Source of the DNA: Chlorobiaceae bacterium | GTDB lineage: Bacteria; Bacteroidota; Chlorobiia; Chlorobiales; Chlorobiaceae | Length of the DNA stretch: 64,000 nucleotides | NCBI GenBank assembly: GCA_013334485.1 | Contig: JAAXXL010000006.1 | Location: 1-64,000 of the forward strand | Direction: 5' to 3' | Part shown: piece by piece, positions 20,295-32,251 of the stretch | How the letters are laid out: each line of letters starts with the position of its first letter | How positions within the stretch are numbered: the first letter of the stretch is position 1 | The notes under the pieces: model-generated | The model's database searches: none | What the model saw: the letters and a program-made list of their open reading frames with translations, nothing else | What the model was told of the DNA's origin: nothing | Translations under genes and position numbers: made by a program

Positions 20295-20331
20295 AAAAAA
20301 AGGCACCGGGGTTGATTCCGATGCCTTTTGA
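20295..20331 (-). terminator. Rho-independent terminator of rpoD
   Basis: On the minus strand AAAAGGCATCGG pairs with CCGGTGCCTTTT (one G-T pair) around a short loop, then runs on as T. It lies about 40 bases after the rpoD stop. A weaker hairpin lies just beyond at 20273-20290. Confidence 0.85.
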
Positions 20332-20372
20332 AAGTTGAAACTTTGTTTGGCGGCGTTATTAATCGTGATGCT

Positions 20373-21272
20373 TCAGCTGCCGATATACTCTTTGAGGACC
20401 TTGCTGTAGGCCGACTGGCGAAGTCTGCGGATCGCTTTTTCCTTGATCTGGCGGACTCGCTCACGGGTGAGCTTGAATTTTTCGCCGATCTCTTCAAGAG
20501 TGAGCGGATTATCCATGCCTATTCCGAAGTATGAACGGATAACATCTGCTTCGCGGGGTGCAAGCACGGAGAGCGAACGCTCGACCTCAAGGGTGAGCGA
20601 GTCTCTGTTAAGACCGTAGTCGGGCAGATGGCCGTCGTTCTGGAGAACGTCAAGCAGACGATTGTCGTCACCCTGTGCAAACGGAGCGTCAACTGAAACA
20701 TGCCGTCCGGCAATTTTCAGTGTATCGGCCACATCCTGCGAATCCATATCGAGAAGGGTGGCAAGCTCGCGGGTGTTAGGGTCGCGCTCAAACTCCTGCT
20801 CAAGCTGGCTGTAAGCCTTGCTGATCTTGTTCAGGGTACCTACTCTGTTGAGCGGAAGGCGGACAATTCTTGACTGTTCGGCGAGTGCCTGCAGAATGGA
20901 CTGACGAATCCACCATACTGCGTAGGAGATAAACTTGAATCCTCGGGTTTCATCAAAGCGCTTTGCTGCCTTGATAAGACCTAAATTGCCCTCATTGATG
21001 AGGTCACCCAGGGTCAACCCCTGGTTCTGGTACTGCTTGGCCACCGAAACAACAAATCGAAGGTTACCCTTGATGAGTTTGTCGAGTGCCCGTTTTGCCC
21101 TTTTATATTCCGTCGTATCAACCGGCATATCAAAGCCGTCCTTGATTGCCTTTGTCAGCTTTACCTCATCTTCCGCGGTCAATAAATCGTATTTTCCAAT
21201 CTCCTGCAGGTAACGATCGAGAGAGAGACTCTCGCGATTCGTGATCTGTTTACTAATTTTAAGCTGCCTCAT
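20373..21272 (-). CDS. rpoD: Primary RNA polymerase sigma factor (sigma-70)
   Basis: This factor directs core polymerase to housekeeping promoters. The 299 residues contain region 1.2 ([20 protein letters not shown]), region 2 ([18 protein letters not shown], and [19 protein letters not shown] with the -10-binding helix [14 protein letters not shown]), region 3, and region 4 with the -35-binding helix ([20 protein letters not shown]). It lacks the long region 1.1 of proteobacterial RpoD, as is usual in Chlorobi and Bacteroidetes. Confidence 0.93.
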   Translation of the reverse strand: MRQLKISKQITNRESLSLDRYLQEIGKYDLLTAEDEVKLTKAIKDGFDMPVDTTEYKRAKRALDKLIKGNLRFVVSVAKQYQNQGLTLGDLINEGNLGLIKAAKRFDETRGFKFISYAVWWIRQSILQALAEQSRIVRLPLNRVGTLNKISKAYSQLEQEFERDPNTRELATLLDMDSQDVADTLKIAGRHVSVDAPFAQGDDNRLLDVLQNDGHLPDYGLNRDSLTLEVERSLSVLAPREADVIRSYFGIGMDNPLTLEEIGEKFKLTRERVRQIKEKAIRRLRQSAYSKVLKEYIGS

Positions 21273-21421
21273 GTATCTCGTCTCCTTGCGAACTTCAGCG
21301 ATTTAAACCTGAACAGCCGATTTACCTAAACATAAAACCGGCAAAACTGCAAGATATCATTTACAATCAATAATTCTAAACAAACCTCGTTTTTCTTTTC
21401 TCGCCACACCCTCACTGGAAG

Positions 21422-21440
21422 CTCTATTTATTGTCGTGAG
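21422..21440. repeat. Solitary end of the inverted-repeat element
   Basis: Nineteen bases are identical to the reverse complement of the right end of the element at 10047-10184, just after the valS stop. No partner end is nearby, so this is a relic or an independent half-element. Confidence 0.6.
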
Positions 21441-21450
21441 CAGACACAAA

Positions 21451-24162
21451 TTAATCACTGAGAACTTCCAGATTGCTCTTCAACTTCTCCAGATTATCCC
21501 CCGCATCCCTCAACTTCTGCTGCTCCTGCTCAATAAGCTCTTTCGGAGCATGATCGGCAAAACCGGAATTAGAGAGTTTTTTTGTAAGTGCTCCAACATA
21601 GTTTGAAACATTTGTGATCTCTTTCTGAAGTCGCTCCCGCTCCTTTTCAAACGATATCAACCCCTCAAGCTGTACAAATAGTTCATTGCCCTCAACCACT
21701 GAGCCTGCAGCATGCTTTGGCCGCGCAGTATCGTGGATAATTTCGGGCCTGCACTGTGCGAGCGAAGCTATGAGAGCAAGATCTCTCTCGAAAACCGCCC
21801 TGTCGGCATTACTGCCAGGCCTGAGCTGAACGACAGCCTCGACGTTGTGGGGAACGCTGAAGAGTGAACGGATACTTCTGATCTCGGAAACCACCTTCTG
21901 GATGAGCGTGAAGCTGCTAATATCAATTCCGGCAAGCGCTGCGTCAGCAACCGGCATGGAAGCCGAAGCAATGCTCTCTTCCGTGGTACGGGGAAGGATG
22001 TGGTGCCATATTTCATCGGTAATGAAGGGCATTACCGGATGAAGCGCTTTCAGGGTACCTTCAAGCACATGAACCGCAAGGCATACCGTCCGGCGTGCCT
22101 CCTCTTCAGAAAGTGGACCGGCAAGTCTTACTTTAAGGGCTTCGAGGTACCAGCCGCAGAAGTCACCCCAGAAGAATTCATAGACGTTCCGGACAATATC
22201 GTTGAGCCGGAACTGGGCAAAGGCTGTGTGATAGCGCTCAAGCATCGCATGATAACTTGAAAGCAGCCACTCTCCTGCCAGATCGTTATTGACCGCATGG
22301 GGATCAAACTCGCGGTATACTGCAGCAAACGCTTCCGAATCAGCGAAATACTTCTCCCGCTGCATGAAGACAAGACGGGTGGCGTTCCAGATTTTCGTGG
22401 CAAAATTGCGGCCAAGCTCACACTTCTCCTCACCGAAAAGCACATCCTGACCAAGAGGGGCAATGTAGATGATGGTGAAACGGAGCGCATCGGTTCCGTA
22501 GATATCGATCACCTTGAGCGGATCCGGCGAATTACCGAGCGACTTGGAGAGCTTGCGCCCTTTCATGTCGCGAATGATACTGGTCAGGTAGACATCACGA
22601 AAAGGAACCTCACCTTTAAAGTAAAGTCCAGCCATAATCATTCTGGCAACCCAGAAAAAGATGATATCGGGACCAGTGACCAGGGTGTTGGTCGGATAGA
22701 ATGCCCTGAGATCGGCATTGTCACTGTGTGTGTCGGTCCATCCGAGGGTTGTAAGAGGCCAGAGCCATGAAGAGAACCAGGTATCGAGCACATCATCATC
22801 CTGTACAAGCTTGTCGGTACCGGCAAGGTGGCAGGCCTCTTCATAGGTAGCAGCAACCCACACCCTCCCTTCGGTATCGTACCATGCAGGAATGCGGTGT
22901 CCCCACCAGAGCTGACGGGAGATGCACCAGTCACGGATATTCTCCATCCAGTGGCGGTAGGTGTTGATCCAGTGCGGGGGATGGAAACGGATCTCTCCGT
23001 CGTTGACCACCTGAAGCGCCTTTTCGGCAAGCGGCGCCATTTTGACAAACCACTGCTCGGAGAGGTAGGGTTCAACCACAACATCCGCCCGTTCGGAGTA
23101 GCCGACATTGTGTTCGTACTCTTCAACGCGGACGAGATTGCCGCTCTCTTCAAGATCCTTGAGAATTTTTTCACGTGCGTCAAACCGGTCCATACCTCCG
23201 TAACCGAACGAATCGGTCATCCGGCCATCCTTGCCGACCACCGAGATTGCCGTCAGGTTATGGCGGCGAGCCACCTCATAGTCATTGGCATCGTGGGCAG
23301 GTGTGATTTTCAGGGCACCGGTACCGAACTCGATATCGACATAGTTGTCGGCTATAATGGGAATATGCCTTCCCGCAACCGGCACAATGGCGAGTTCCCC
23401 GACAAGATCGCTGTAGCGAGGATCCTCAGGGTTGACGGCAATGGCAACGTCAGCAAGAATGGTCTCGGGTCTGACGGTTGCAATGGTGATGAAACGTCCA
23501 GGATGGCTGACAAGCGCGTACTGCACATAGACCAGTTTGTCACGACGGGGCTTCATAATCACCTCTTCGTCGGAGAGCGCAGTCTGCGAGACGGGGCACC
23601 AGTTGATAATACGGGTTCCGCGATAGATCAATCCGTCACGGTAGAGCGCAATAAAGGCATTGATAACTGCCGTCGAAGCACTCTCGTCCATGGTGAAGAG
23701 ATTTCGCCGCCAGTCGCATGAAATACCGAGCCGTCGAAGCTGACGGAGTATAAGACCGCCATACTCATCCCTCCACTCCCAGACATGATCAAGAAACTCT
23801 TTTCGACCGAGATCGTGGCGAGTGATGCCCTCTTTTTTCAGCTTTTTCTCCACCACCGTCTGCGTGGCGATACCTGCATGATCAGTACCGGGAAGCCAGA
23901 GCGCCTCCTTGCCGGTCATACGGCTGTAGCGGATAAAAATATCCTGCAATGTATGATTCAGTACATGGCCGAGCGTCAGGCTGCCGGTAACATTGGGAGG
24001 CGGCATCAGAACGCTGTAGGGTGTTTTTCCCTCATCCAGAACCCGCGAGCTTTCGCCGTGAAAGGTTCCGAGAGCTTCCCAGTGTGCACTTCTCCACCGC
24101 TCTTCTACATCGTGATGGTTATAAGTTTTTTCAAGATTGAAAGGGGTGGAGTTATCGCTCAT
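21451..24162 (-). CDS. valS: Valine--tRNA ligase
   Basis: This class I aminoacyl-tRNA synthetase charges tRNA-Val and edits threonine. At 903 residues it is full length. The HIGH-type motif appears in [17 protein letters not shown] and the KMSKS-type motif in [14 protein letters not shown]. The C-terminus has the coiled-coil tRNA-binding arm ([19 protein letters not shown]). It lies downstream of clpP on the same strand, separated by an inverted-repeat element. Confidence 0.97.
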   Translation of the reverse strand: MSDNSTPFNLEKTYNHHDVEERWRSAHWEALGTFHGESSRVLDEGKTPYSVLMPPPNVTGSLTLGHVLNHTLQDIFIRYSRMTGKEALWLPGTDHAGIATQTVVEKKLKKEGITRHDLGRKEFLDHVWEWRDEYGGLILRQLRRLGISCDWRRNLFTMDESASTAVINAFIALYRDGLIYRGTRIINWCPVSQTALSDEEVIMKPRRDKLVYVQYALVSHPGRFITIATVRPETILADVAIAVNPEDPRYSDLVGELAIVPVAGRHIPIIADNYVDIEFGTGALKITPAHDANDYEVARRHNLTAISVVGKDGRMTDSFGYGGMDRFDAREKILKDLEESGNLVRVEEYEHNVGYSERADVVVEPYLSEQWFVKMAPLAEKALQVVNDGEIRFHPPHWINTYRHWMENIRDWCISRQLWWGHRIPAWYDTEGRVWVAATYEEACHLAGTDKLVQDDDVLDTWFSSWLWPLTTLGWTDTHSDNADLRAFYPTNTLVTGPDIIFFWVARMIMAGLYFKGEVPFRDVYLTSIIRDMKGRKLSKSLGNSPDPLKVIDIYGTDALRFTIIYIAPLGQDVLFGEEKCELGRNFATKIWNATRLVFMQREKYFADSEAFAAVYREFDPHAVNNDLAGEWLLSSYHAMLERYHTAFAQFRLNDIVRNVYEFFWGDFCGWYLEALKVRLAGPLSEEEARRTVCLAVHVLEGTLKALHPVMPFITDEIWHHILPRTTEESIASASMPVADAALAGIDISSFTLIQKVVSEIRSIRSLFSVPHNVEAVVQLRPGSNADRAVFERDLALIASLAQCRPEIIHDTARPKHAAGSVVEGNELFVQLEGLISFEKERERLQKEITNVSNYVGALTKKLSNSGFADHAPKELIEQEQQKLRDAGDNLEKLKSNLEVLSD

Positions 24163-24201
24163 GATTTAAAAATCGGTTACAAGTACAACTGAAAGAGTAA
24201 T

Positions 24202-24343
24202 GGGCACCTCTATAAATCTGTTCCGCGATCCGATTACTTCGTTGGGCGGTGCTCAAAATCCTCATGTACTCTCGTGTACACTCCGGTTTCTGCGCTCCGG
24301 CCGCCTCGTACTCAAACCGCTCACGACAATTTATAGAGGTGCC
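24202..24343. repeat. Inverted-repeat element, copy 3
   Basis: This 142-bp copy has the same plan as 10047-10184 but is diverged: GCACCTCTATAAAT at the left end and ATTTATAGAGGTGC at the right. The core around 24260-24300 is well conserved. TAAT sequences lie at both edges (24198-24201 and 24345-24348). It separates clpP from valS. Compensating changes in the two ends (TATTTATT to TATAAAT, with the complement on the other side) indicate that the fold, not only the sequence, is kept. Confidence 0.85.
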
Positions 24344-24402
24344 ATAATGGTATTTCAAACAACTTCTTCAGACACTGAAAAAAACTTCAGGGCCTCCAAG
24401 AA

Positions 24403-25080
24403 TCAATCTTTCTTTTCCGGCAATGGCCGTCTTTCAAATATGGAGTCAATGATACCGTAATCAAGTGCCTCCTGGGCATTCATCCAGCGATCCCTTTCGG
24501 AATCTTCCCGTATCTGTTTAACATCCTTGCCTGTGTGGCGGGCAAGCAGTTCATCAAGCAGTATGCGGATCTTCTCTATTTCACGCGCCTGAATGATAAT
24601 ATCGGTCTCCTGACCGTGTGCGCCACCTGAAGGCTGATGGATCATGATTCGCGAGTGAGGAAGCGAGGCTCTCTTGCCTTTGGCTCCGCTGGCAAGCAGA
24701 AAAGCTCCCATGCTTGCCGCCATGCCTACACAGACGGTCGAAACATCAGGGCGAATATACTGCATGGTGTCATAGATGCCGAGACCGGCAGAGACACTTC
24801 CACCAGGAGAGTTGATGTAAATATAGATATCACGCTCGGGATCCTCCGACTCAAGAAAAATAAGCTGCGCCATGAGGAGGCCTGCCACATGTTCATCAAT
24901 ACCACTGCCGAGAAAAATAATCCGCTCACGCAGCAGCCTCGAAAAAATATCGAATGCCCTCTCTCCGCGGCCGGAAGTCTCTATAACCATCGGAACAAGA
25001 GTGTTGGTGATCCCCTGTTCTATAGCTCCGGAATACAAGGTTTTGGCATGATGTTCAAAACCAAAATTGATATTTGCCAT
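24403..25080 (-). CDS. clpP: ATP-dependent Clp protease proteolytic subunit
   Basis: ClpP is the serine peptidase that forms a double heptameric ring and degrades proteins fed by ClpX or ClpA/C. The catalytic S123 lies in [11 protein letters not shown] and H148 in MIHQPSGG; the aspartate follows in the [10 protein letters not shown] region. The 225-residue length includes a short N-terminal extension. It is monocistronic or reads through the repeat into valS. Confidence 0.95.
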   Translation of the reverse strand: MANINFGFEHHAKTLYSGAIEQGITNTLVPMVIETSGRGERAFDIFSRLLRERIIFLGSGIDEHVAGLLMAQLIFLESEDPERDIYIYINSPGGSVSAGLGIYDTMQYIRPDVSTVCVGMAASMGAFLLASGAKGKRASLPHSRIMIHQPSGGAHGQETDIIIQAREIEKIRILLDELLARHTGKDVKQIREDSERDRWMNAQEALDYGIIDSIFERRPLPEKKD

Positions 25081-25307
25081 AGTTTCGCTGACGTTTTATT
25101 TAGGTTAGTCGCGTTAAGAACAACCGGAAAAGATGGCAATGCGCCAATCCATTCGTTGTTTTTCAAACCCTGCTACAAAATTTTAAAATACATAGTGATA
25201 ACAACAAATCAAGAACTCCGGTTCCAATTAGCAAAAAAGGATCCGTTTTCGCAAAAGGCCATGACTTCCGTATATTCACGCTTGGAAAAATTTAATCCTT
25301 ACTGTAC

Positions 25308-25958
25308 ATGCAGGTACGACTCATTTCAGTTACCGCTCCGCTTATCCGGGTTGATAACCAGCAACTCACCCCTGAAGGTCTTATCGCCTACTGCGCGAGA
25401 GTATCAAGCCCTCACCAGGAGAGCGCAGACTTCCAGAAACTGCTTGCCTACTGCATTCTCCACAAGCACTGGAGCGTCTTTGAGATGGTGGACATGACGG
25501 TGGAAATTGTAACATCAAGAGCAATCTCACCGCAGATTCTCAGACACAGAAGCTTTCAATTCCAGGAATTTTCACAACGATACGCCAGAGCGCAGGAGAT
25601 CGAACGCTACCAGCCCCGCCGCCAGGATGTAAAAAACCGTCAGAACTCTCTGGAAGACCTTGACAGCGCAACCGTCAAATGGTTTGACGAGGCGCAGGAG
25701 AGGGTTGCCCGACTGGCGCTTGAAGAGTACGACAAGGCTCTTGAAAAAGGGATCGCGAAAGAGTGCGCGAGGGCGCTTCTTCCGCTCGCTACGCAAACAA
25801 AGCTCTACATGAAGGGATCGGTAAGAAGCTGGATTCACTATCTGGAGGTGAGAACGGATAGCAGCACGCAAAAGGAGCACCGGGAAATTGCCCTTGAAAT
25901 CAAAAAGATTTTCACAACAGAGTTCCCGGTAACGGCAGCAGCACTTGGCTGGAGCTAA
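25308..25958 (+). CDS. thyX: Flavin-dependent thymidylate synthase
   Basis: ThyX makes dTMP from dUMP using methylene-tetrahydrofolate and FAD, with NADPH. The signature [13 protein letters not shown] lies at residues 79-91. The length of 216 residues is normal. The gene is convergent with accD and the two stops overlap by four bases, so there is no space for a terminator between them. Confidence 0.95.
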   Translation: MQVRLISVTAPLIRVDNQQLTPEGLIAYCARVSSPHQESADFQKLLAYCILHKHWSVFEMVDMTVEIVTSRAISPQILRHRSFQFQEFSQRYARAQEIERYQPRRQDVKNRQNSLEDLDSATVKWFDEAQERVARLALEEYDKALEKGIAKECARALLPLATQTKLYMKGSVRSWIHYLEVRTDSSTQKEHREIALEIKKIFTTEFPVTAAALGWS

Positions 25959-26794
25959 ACTTTCAGCATATCGAAAAGAGTAGCAAGCCGGTTTTTCAGC
26001 TCCTTGCGATGCACGATCAGATCAACAAAGCCGTGCTCAAGAAGAAATTCAGCGCGCTGAAACCCTTCTGGCAGGTCCCTCTTGATGGTATCGCGAATCA
26101 CCCGGGGTCCGGCAAATCCGATAAGCGCTTTCGGTTCGCTGACGTTGATATCTCCGAGCATGGCAAAAGATGCACTGATACCGCCCATGGTAGGATCGGT
26201 CATCAGGGAGATAAAGGGAAGTTTCCGTTCACTGAGCCGGGTAAGTCGGGCTGCAGTTTTAGCCATTTGCATGAGGCTGAACGCACCCTCCATCATACGC
26301 GCTCCGCCTGACTGGGAGATCACCACAAGCGGTGCATCAAGCTCAAGAGACTTGTCAACAGCCCGGGCTATTTTTTCTCCGACAACAGAGCCCATTGAAC
26401 CGCCGATAAAACCGAAATCCATGGCAGAAATAACAAGCGGCTTCCCCCCGATCACTCCGTGACCATTACGACAGGCCTCGGTTTTTCCGCTTTTCGCGAT
26501 TATATCATGAACACGGTCGGGATATTTCTTTGTATCAGTAAACATGAGCGGATCTGCCGAACGGAGATGCGCGTCAAACTCGGTATACTTGCCGTCGTCA
26601 AAAAGAATTGAAAAGTATTTATATGGTGAGATTCTGAAATGATGGCTGCACTCGGAACAGGTGAAAAGATGATCTTCAAGCTGTTTTTTATGGAGCATAG
26701 CTCCGCATTCATCACACTTCCGCCACAACCCTTCCGGCATATCACGCTTATGGGTCGTACGTATCGAAGGTTTTACCCGCTGGAACCAAGCCAT
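25955..26794 (-). CDS. accD: Acetyl-CoA carboxylase carboxyltransferase subunit beta
   Basis: AccD with AccA transfers carboxyl from biotin to acetyl-CoA to start fatty-acid synthesis. The N-terminal zinc ribbon has C27, C30, C46 and C49. The crotonase-like core includes [20 protein letters not shown] and [16 protein letters not shown]. The length of 279 residues is standard. accA is not in the window. Its promoter region (26795-26911) is shared with the divergent patatin gene. Confidence 0.95.
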   Translation of the reverse strand: MAWFQRVKPSIRTTHKRDMPEGLWRKCDECGAMLHKKQLEDHLFTCSECSHHFRISPYKYFSILFDDGKYTEFDAHLRSADPLMFTDTKKYPDRVHDIIAKSGKTEACRNGHGVIGGKPLVISAMDFGFIGGSMGSVVGEKIARAVDKSLELDAPLVVISQSGGARMMEGAFSLMQMAKTAARLTRLSERKLPFISLMTDPTMGGISASFAMLGDINVSEPKALIGFAGPRVIRDTIKRDLPEGFQRAEFLLEHGFVDLIVHRKELKNRLATLFDMLKV

Positions 26795-26911
26795 TTTCTG
26801 AATTTGGACTAAAGGTTATACATTAAAGCTCAAGATATAAAGTCCGCATGAGATCTCAAAGGCAGCCTGAAAGAACCGTCATTACCGACACATGAACAGG
26901 GAGTTACACCA

Positions 26912-29680
26912 TTGTTGAACGTCAGAAATCTACTCTCTTCTGCTGCACTCGTTGCTTCACTGCTTTTCATGGTGACAAGCTCTGCTGTAGCCGCGCCCTC
27001 TCCTGCCTCCATTGTTTATCCCGATACGCTCTCGCTCCCCATGCACCGCTTCGCTCTTTTCCACTCAATGCGGCCTGCAAGAAAAACTGTGGGGCTGGCA
27101 CTCTCGGGTGGCGGAGCAAACGGCATTTCACAAATCGGCATACTCAAGGCATTTGAAGAAGAGGGTGTTCCTGTTGATTTTATAGCAGGAACAAGCATGG
27201 GCGCCATTATCGGCGGCCTCTACAGCTCCGGTTACACCCCTGCTGAACTGGAAAAGCTTGCTCACTCAATACTGTGGCAATCAATTTTATCCATAAATAA
27301 TACCTACTCACGCTCAAACATATTTCTTGAACAGCAGCGTATCCGGGATCGGGCCAGTGTAGCGATTCGTTTCGACAAACTGAAACTTCTTATTCCAAAA
27401 TCACTGAGCTCATCGCAGGCAATGGCCGAAACGCTCGACCGGCTCTCCCTGAACAGCATCTACAAGGCTTCAGAAAACTTCTCATCACTCCCTATCAACT
27501 ACCGGGCAGTATCGACTGACCTTGTTTCAGGAAAGCGCGTAACGCTTGCATCAGGATCCCTCTCGGATGCAATGAGGGCGAGCAGCACCATTCCGATTCT
27601 CTTTGAACCCGTCATGCGGGATGGCTATCAACTGGTTGATGGAGGGCTGGTTGCCAACCTCCCGGTCGATGAGCTTGAGGCTGTTAACGCTGAATATAAA
27701 ATTGCCGTCGATACTCACGGCTCCATGTACTCCTCAAGCGGAGAGCTTGATATGCCATGGAAAGCTGCCGATCAGGCCATGAGCATCCTGACAAACCTTC
27801 AGTACCCCGCACAGCTCAAAAAAGCGGATATTGTTATCGCCCCTGATCTGAGCAATCATAAAGCTACCGATTTTTCGGATATACAGGCACTTGTTGATGC
27901 AGGGTATGCAAAAGGAAAATTCCTTGCCAACACAATCAAAAGGAGTATAGAAAAGCAAAAAACTGGTCGGAGTCGATCTATTGAGCACTATTCCAAAACT
28001 GTGCAATTTCCGAAAGAGAGCCCGGAATTCAGGGAACATTATTACGCGATTTCCGGTATCATCCGCAGCGCATCCGATCCCTCACAAACCCTTCAGGAGC
28101 TGCTTGAAACCGACATCTTCACCAGCGTACATGCAGAGCTGGACCAGAGCCGAAAGAGAGTGGTTTTTCACCTCGAACCGCTCCCTTTAATTAAAAAAGT
28201 TACCGTAACAGGAGGGCCCGACGGCGCACTTTCTCAGGATGAGATTTCAGCCTGCTTCAAACCGCTGACTGAATCCCTCTATACTAACAGAGCAGGCACC
28301 AGATCACTGGAGTCACTGATAAAAAGGTACCGGGATAAAGGGTTCAGTCTGGTCACTGTTGAAAGCAGCTCGATGCAGGATAACGGTACCTTGGTGATCA
28401 ACGTCTCCTCCGGAAAACCTGACGGCATAGTCATAGACCAGAACCGAAACATCACCGGAATCACCGCAATCAACAGGGAGATCAAAATTGACACAACAAA
28501 AGCTCTCCGTTTTGACAAGGCAGTTGAATCGGTCGATAACCTTTATGAAACCGGCTCATTCAATCGGGTATCTGTCTCCTCAGAACTCTCTGAGACCAAT
28601 AAAAACTCCCGACTAAGGTTTTCTCTGGATGAAAAACCCTCATCAGTTCTCCGTCTCGGTGTGCGTTATGATGAAACAAATAATGCCCAGCTTCTGCTTG
28701 ATGTAAGAAATGAAAATTTCGAAGGGACAACAGGCTCAATCGGCGGCTGGCTGAAAGCAGGAAGGCGGAACAATCTGTTGAACCTTGAGTACAGCATACC
28801 CCGCATAGGGCAATCACACCTGACCATGTCCTCACGTCTTTTTTATGACCAGCATCTTTTTGAAATCCATAATCTTGATTTTTCAAAAGAGTTTTTCGGC
28901 TCTCACTCAAACGATCTCAACTATTACGGAATACAGAAGTATGGCATACACACTGCATTCGGAACGAGAATCAGAAAAAACGGTCAACTCATTGTTGATC
29001 TGACCTTGCAAAACTCTCTATCCTACGCGGCCCAAAAAGAAGCTACCCTGCTGAAAACGGCAAGTACCAACATGCTCTCTTTCGGAACACAGTTGACACT
29101 TGATTCAAGAGATAACACGATCCTGCCCTCATCGGGAAACTATACCAATCTGAGATATTCAGTTACTCCCTCACTGGAGGAGATCAATGATGCTGCATGG
29201 AAAATATCAGGCATTCATGAAGCAAATATGCAGCTCAGCAGCAACACCACCCTGCAACTCTCTGCGATGATTGGAGTGAGCAGCAGCTATACACCCCTTT
29301 CTGAGAAATTTTTTCTCGGGGGCCCCGGTACAGCATACAGCCGCCGCTTCATCGGATTGCGCGAAAACGACCTTCCCGGCAACAATATAGCCTCGGCAGG
29401 AATCCATATACGCTATAAACCGTCATTCATTCTTCTCTTTCCTACCTCCTTCCTTCTGCACTACAATGCGGGAAATGTATGGGAAAGCAGAAGTAATATT
29501 GACTTGAGCACTCTCATACACGGAGCAGGAACAAGCCTGGTATGGGAGACCCCGCTTGGTCCTGCAAGGTTTACCATTTCAAAAGCATTTGTGTTTTTTG
29601 AACCACTTCCCGCTACGGGGTCGTCATCGGCAAGATTCTCTGACACCCTCTTTTATTTCAGTCTTGGTCATGACTTTTGA
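26912..29680 (+). CDS. Patatin-like phospholipase with POTRA and Omp85 beta-barrel
   Basis: The 922-residue protein has an N-terminal signal peptide (about residues 1-28), then a patatin domain with GGGANG at 66-71, the nucleophile S95 in GTSMG and D243 in DGG. A POTRA-like segment (about 400-560) and a C-terminal Omp85/BamA-type barrel ending in phenylalanine follow. The domain order resembles type Vd (PlpD-like) proteins that place a lipase at or outside the outer membrane. The TTG start is supported by an AGGGAG site. The substrate is unknown. Confidence 0.9.
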   Translation: MLNVRNLLSSAALVASLLFMVTSSAVAAPSPASIVYPDTLSLPMHRFALFHSMRPARKTVGLALSGGGANGISQIGILKAFEEEGVPVDFIAGTSMGAIIGGLYSSGYTPAELEKLAHSILWQSILSINNTYSRSNIFLEQQRIRDRASVAIRFDKLKLLIPKSLSSSQAMAETLDRLSLNSIYKASENFSSLPINYRAVSTDLVSGKRVTLASGSLSDAMRASSTIPILFEPVMRDGYQLVDGGLVANLPVDELEAVNAEYKIAVDTHGSMYSSSGELDMPWKAADQAMSILTNLQYPAQLKKADIVIAPDLSNHKATDFSDIQALVDAGYAKGKFLANTIKRSIEKQKTGRSRSIEHYSKTVQFPKESPEFREHYYAISGIIRSASDPSQTLQELLETDIFTSVHAELDQSRKRVVFHLEPLPLIKKVTVTGGPDGALSQDEISACFKPLTESLYTNRAGTRSLESLIKRYRDKGFSLVTVESSSMQDNGTLVINVSSGKPDGIVIDQNRNITGITAINREIKIDTTKALRFDKAVESVDNLYETGSFNRVSVSSELSETNKNSRLRFSLDEKPSSVLRLGVRYDETNNAQLLLDVRNENFEGTTGSIGGWLKAGRRNNLLNLEYSIPRIGQSHLTMSSRLFYDQHLFEIHNLDFSKEFFGSHSNDLNYYGIQKYGIHTAFGTRIRKNGQLIVDLTLQNSLSYAAQKEATLLKTASTNMLSFGTQLTLDSRDNTILPSSGNYTNLRYSVTPSLEEINDAAWKISGIHEANMQLSSNTTLQLSAMIGVSSSYTPLSEKFFLGGPGTAYSRRFIGLRENDLPGNNIASAGIHIRYKPSFILLFPTSFLLHYNAGNVWESRSNIDLSTLIHGAGTSLVWETPLGPARFTISKAFVFFEPLPATGSSSARFSDTLFYFSLGHDF

Positions 29681-29765
29681 GTCGAACTATTTTGTATTTT
29701 TACCTGCCTGACAGGAGTCAGGAGTGTAAAACCACTTTCATTTCATATTAAAGGACTTGCACCGC

Positions 29766-30542
29766 GTGGAAATATCAAAGAGACCCCACATTCTGGTCTG
29801 TAATGATGACGGCATTGAAGGCGAAGGAATACATGCACTTGCTGCGGCCATGAAAAAAATCGGTCAGGTTACGGTTGTGGCTCCGGCAGAACCGCACAGC
29901 GGAATGAGTCATGCCATGACACTCGGTATGCCCCTGCGCATAAGGAAGTTTTTCAAAAACAGCCGTTTTTTCGGCTATACAGTCTCCGGAACACCGGTTG
30001 ACTGCATCAAGGTTGCTCTCAGCCATATTCTTCCCGAAAAACCCGACCTGATTGTCTCCGGCATCAACTATGGCAGTAACACCGCAACAAACACCCTCTA
30101 CTCGGGTACAGTAGCGGCTGCTCTTGAGGGCGCAATCCAGGGTATAACATCGCTGGCATTCTCACTGGCAACCTATGAAAACGCCGATTTTACCTATTCC
30201 GGAAAATTTGCCCGAAAACTGGTAAAAAAGGTGCTTCTTGAAGGTATTCCTCCTGATACAATACTCTCTGTCAATATCCCGAATGTGCCGGAATCACAGA
30301 TTGCCGGGGCGGTTATTACCCGGCAGGGCAATTCACGCTGGGAAGAGAGTGCTATTGAAAGAAATGATATGTACGGCAATCCCTACTACTGGCTGAACGG
30401 AACCCTGCGCTTGCTTGATCATGACATGAGCAAGGATGAATTTGCCGTACGAAAAAACTATGTGGCCATCACACCGATATGCTGCGACATGACCAACCAC
30501 AGCCTGATCGGCACCCTTGAACAATGGAACCTGCAAAAATAA
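29766..30542 (+). CDS. surE: 5'/3'-nucleotidase SurE
   Basis: SurE is a metal-dependent nucleoside monophosphate phosphatase. The metal-binding [13 protein letters not shown] lies near the N-terminus, and [20 protein letters not shown] is the family signature. I prefer the GTG at 29766 to the TTG at 29757, because the AAAGGA site at 29750-29755 is ten bases from the former and only one from the latter. The length is 258 residues. bshC follows four bases after the stop. Confidence 0.92.
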   Translation: MEISKRPHILVCNDDGIEGEGIHALAAAMKKIGQVTVVAPAEPHSGMSHAMTLGMPLRIRKFFKNSRFFGYTVSGTPVDCIKVALSHILPEKPDLIVSGINYGSNTATNTLYSGTVAAALEGAIQGITSLAFSLATYENADFTYSGKFARKLVKKVLLEGIPPDTILSVNIPNVPESQIAGAVITRQGNSRWEESAIERNDMYGNPYYWLNGTLRLLDHDMSKDEFAVRKNYVAITPICCDMTNHSLIGTLEQWNLQK

Positions 30543-30546
30543 CCAC

Positions 30547-32238
30547 GTGAACACCTTTCTTCTTGACTACCGCCATATCCTGACTCCAAAAAAGGGATTC
30601 TCAAAACTGTTCCGGGACTACACATCCGATGGAAGTGAACGATCAACACTGATTGAGGAGAGCTTTCAGCTTGACTACCAGAAAGAGTCGGACTACTACC
30701 GCCAGCTTGGAATGCTCGGATCAAGGAGGTTCGACCGGGAAACCCTTGCAACCATGCTTGCAAAACAGAATACCCGTTTCGGATGCAGTGAACTTCACCT
30801 GAAGGAAATTGAAAAGCTCCGATCCTCTCGATGTATGGCAATTGTGACCGGTCAGCAACTCGGACTCTTTACCGGACCGCTCTATACCATCTACAAAGCC
30901 CTCACTGCCATCGTGTTTGCCGAGCGCCAGAAAGTCCTCTTTCCTGAATATGACTTTGTTCCGATCTTCTGGCTCGAAGGTGAAGACCATGACTACGAAG
31001 AGTCAGCCCACACTGCTCTCTTCTCGGAAAACAGGGTAACCCATTTTCATCAGGAGCCATGGCGCAGAATGACTGACCAGATGGTTGCCAACAGCACTTT
31101 TGGAGAGGATATCAACCGTACGGTCGAAGAGTTTCTCCGACTTCTGCCGGACTCCATACATAAAGAGCGGATAACCAGCATTCTCTCTTCGTGCTACTAT
31201 CCGGGAACCACCTTTGAGATGAGCTTTGCATCCACCATGATGCAGCTCTTCAGCGAGCAGCCCCTGATACTGCTTTCCACCCAGGACCCTGACTTCAAAC
31301 GCCTCTCCTCCGATATCTTTCTCAAGGAGCTCTCAACCGCACCGGCATCATCATACAATGTTGTTGCGCAGAGTTCACGACTTGAGAAGCTCGGATACGC
31401 AGCTCAAACCAAACCAAGAAGTGTCAATCTCTATTTTCTCAATACCTATGGACAGCGCCAGAAAATAGAGCACGCTGCTGACGGTGCATTTTCAATTGGT
31501 GCGGAGAAACTGCGCTACTCAAAACATCAGATGCTTGAACTTTGTCAGGACCATCCGGAGCGATTCAGCCCCAATGTTGTTCTCCGACCCATAGTCCAGG
31601 ACTATGTGCTTCCAACGTTCGCAACCATTGCAGGACCAGGCGAGATAAGCTATCTGGCACAGTACCGGAAAAATTACGAGCACTTCGGCATCAGCATGCC
31701 CTTTATCATTCCGAGAGGCAGCTTCACACTGGTCGAGCCGAAAATAAGCCGCATCATGGACAAGCTGCTTCAGGTAACCGGCCGACCCGGCTTTTCGCGA
31801 AAACAGATATACAATGCTGTCTTCAGTGACCTGCAGCAACTGAAAAAAAATGCAGTAGAAATTGCTGAGAACCCTCAGCTCGATGCACTGTTTGAAGAGA
31901 CAAAAGAGGAGATTCGACGGACATTTGCTGCGCTCAGACCAACCATCGCAAAGATTGACCCGACTCTTGAACCACTTCTGGCAGCCTCAACCGTTCAGGC
32001 GGAAAAAATCATCGAAGGAATTGAACAGAAAGCATGGAAGGCTAGCCGGAGAAAGCATGAAGAGCTTCTGGACCAGATCCTTAAAGCAGAGACATCACTC
32101 TTCCCTGAAGGTGTCCCCCAGGAGAGAGTGATCAATATTTTCTACTATCTCAACAAATACGGCACCGAACTGATCGATATCCTGAAAAATCTGCTGAGCG
32201 GGCACTCAACCGAGTCGCATATTATTGTTGAACTGTAG
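30547..32238 (+). CDS. bshC: Putative cysteine ligase BshC (bacillithiol biosynthesis)
   Basis: BshC is thought to add cysteine to glucosaminyl-malate, the last step of bacillithiol synthesis. The family motifs [11 protein letters not shown] (about residues 100-110) and EGEDHDYEE (about 144-152) are present, with the C-terminal coiled coil. The GTG at 30547 is preferred, since the longer frame would overlap surE. The length is 563 residues. Green sulfur bacteria are known to make N-methyl-bacillithiol, which fits. bshA and bshB are not in this window. Confidence 0.9.
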   Translation: MNTFLLDYRHILTPKKGFSKLFRDYTSDGSERSTLIEESFQLDYQKESDYYRQLGMLGSRRFDRETLATMLAKQNTRFGCSELHLKEIEKLRSSRCMAIVTGQQLGLFTGPLYTIYKALTAIVFAERQKVLFPEYDFVPIFWLEGEDHDYEESAHTALFSENRVTHFHQEPWRRMTDQMVANSTFGEDINRTVEEFLRLLPDSIHKERITSILSSCYYPGTTFEMSFASTMMQLFSEQPLILLSTQDPDFKRLSSDIFLKELSTAPASSYNVVAQSSRLEKLGYAAQTKPRSVNLYFLNTYGQRQKIEHAADGAFSIGAEKLRYSKHQMLELCQDHPERFSPNVVLRPIVQDYVLPTFATIAGPGEISYLAQYRKNYEHFGISMPFIIPRGSFTLVEPKISRIMDKLLQVTGRPGFSRKQIYNAVFSDLQQLKKNAVEIAENPQLDALFEETKEEIRRTFAALRPTIAKIDPTLEPLLAASTVQAEKIIEGIEQKAWKASRRKHEELLDQILKAETSLFPEGVPQERVINIFYYLNKYGTELIDILKNLLSGHSTESHIIVEL

Positions 32239-32251
32239 AACAAAAAGGGTC

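Noticed and set aside
22828-23721. 297-codon open frame on the plus strand opposite valS
   Set aside because: It lies wholly inside valS, whose motifs and length are secure; its translation has no recognisable domain and mirrors valS codon structure.
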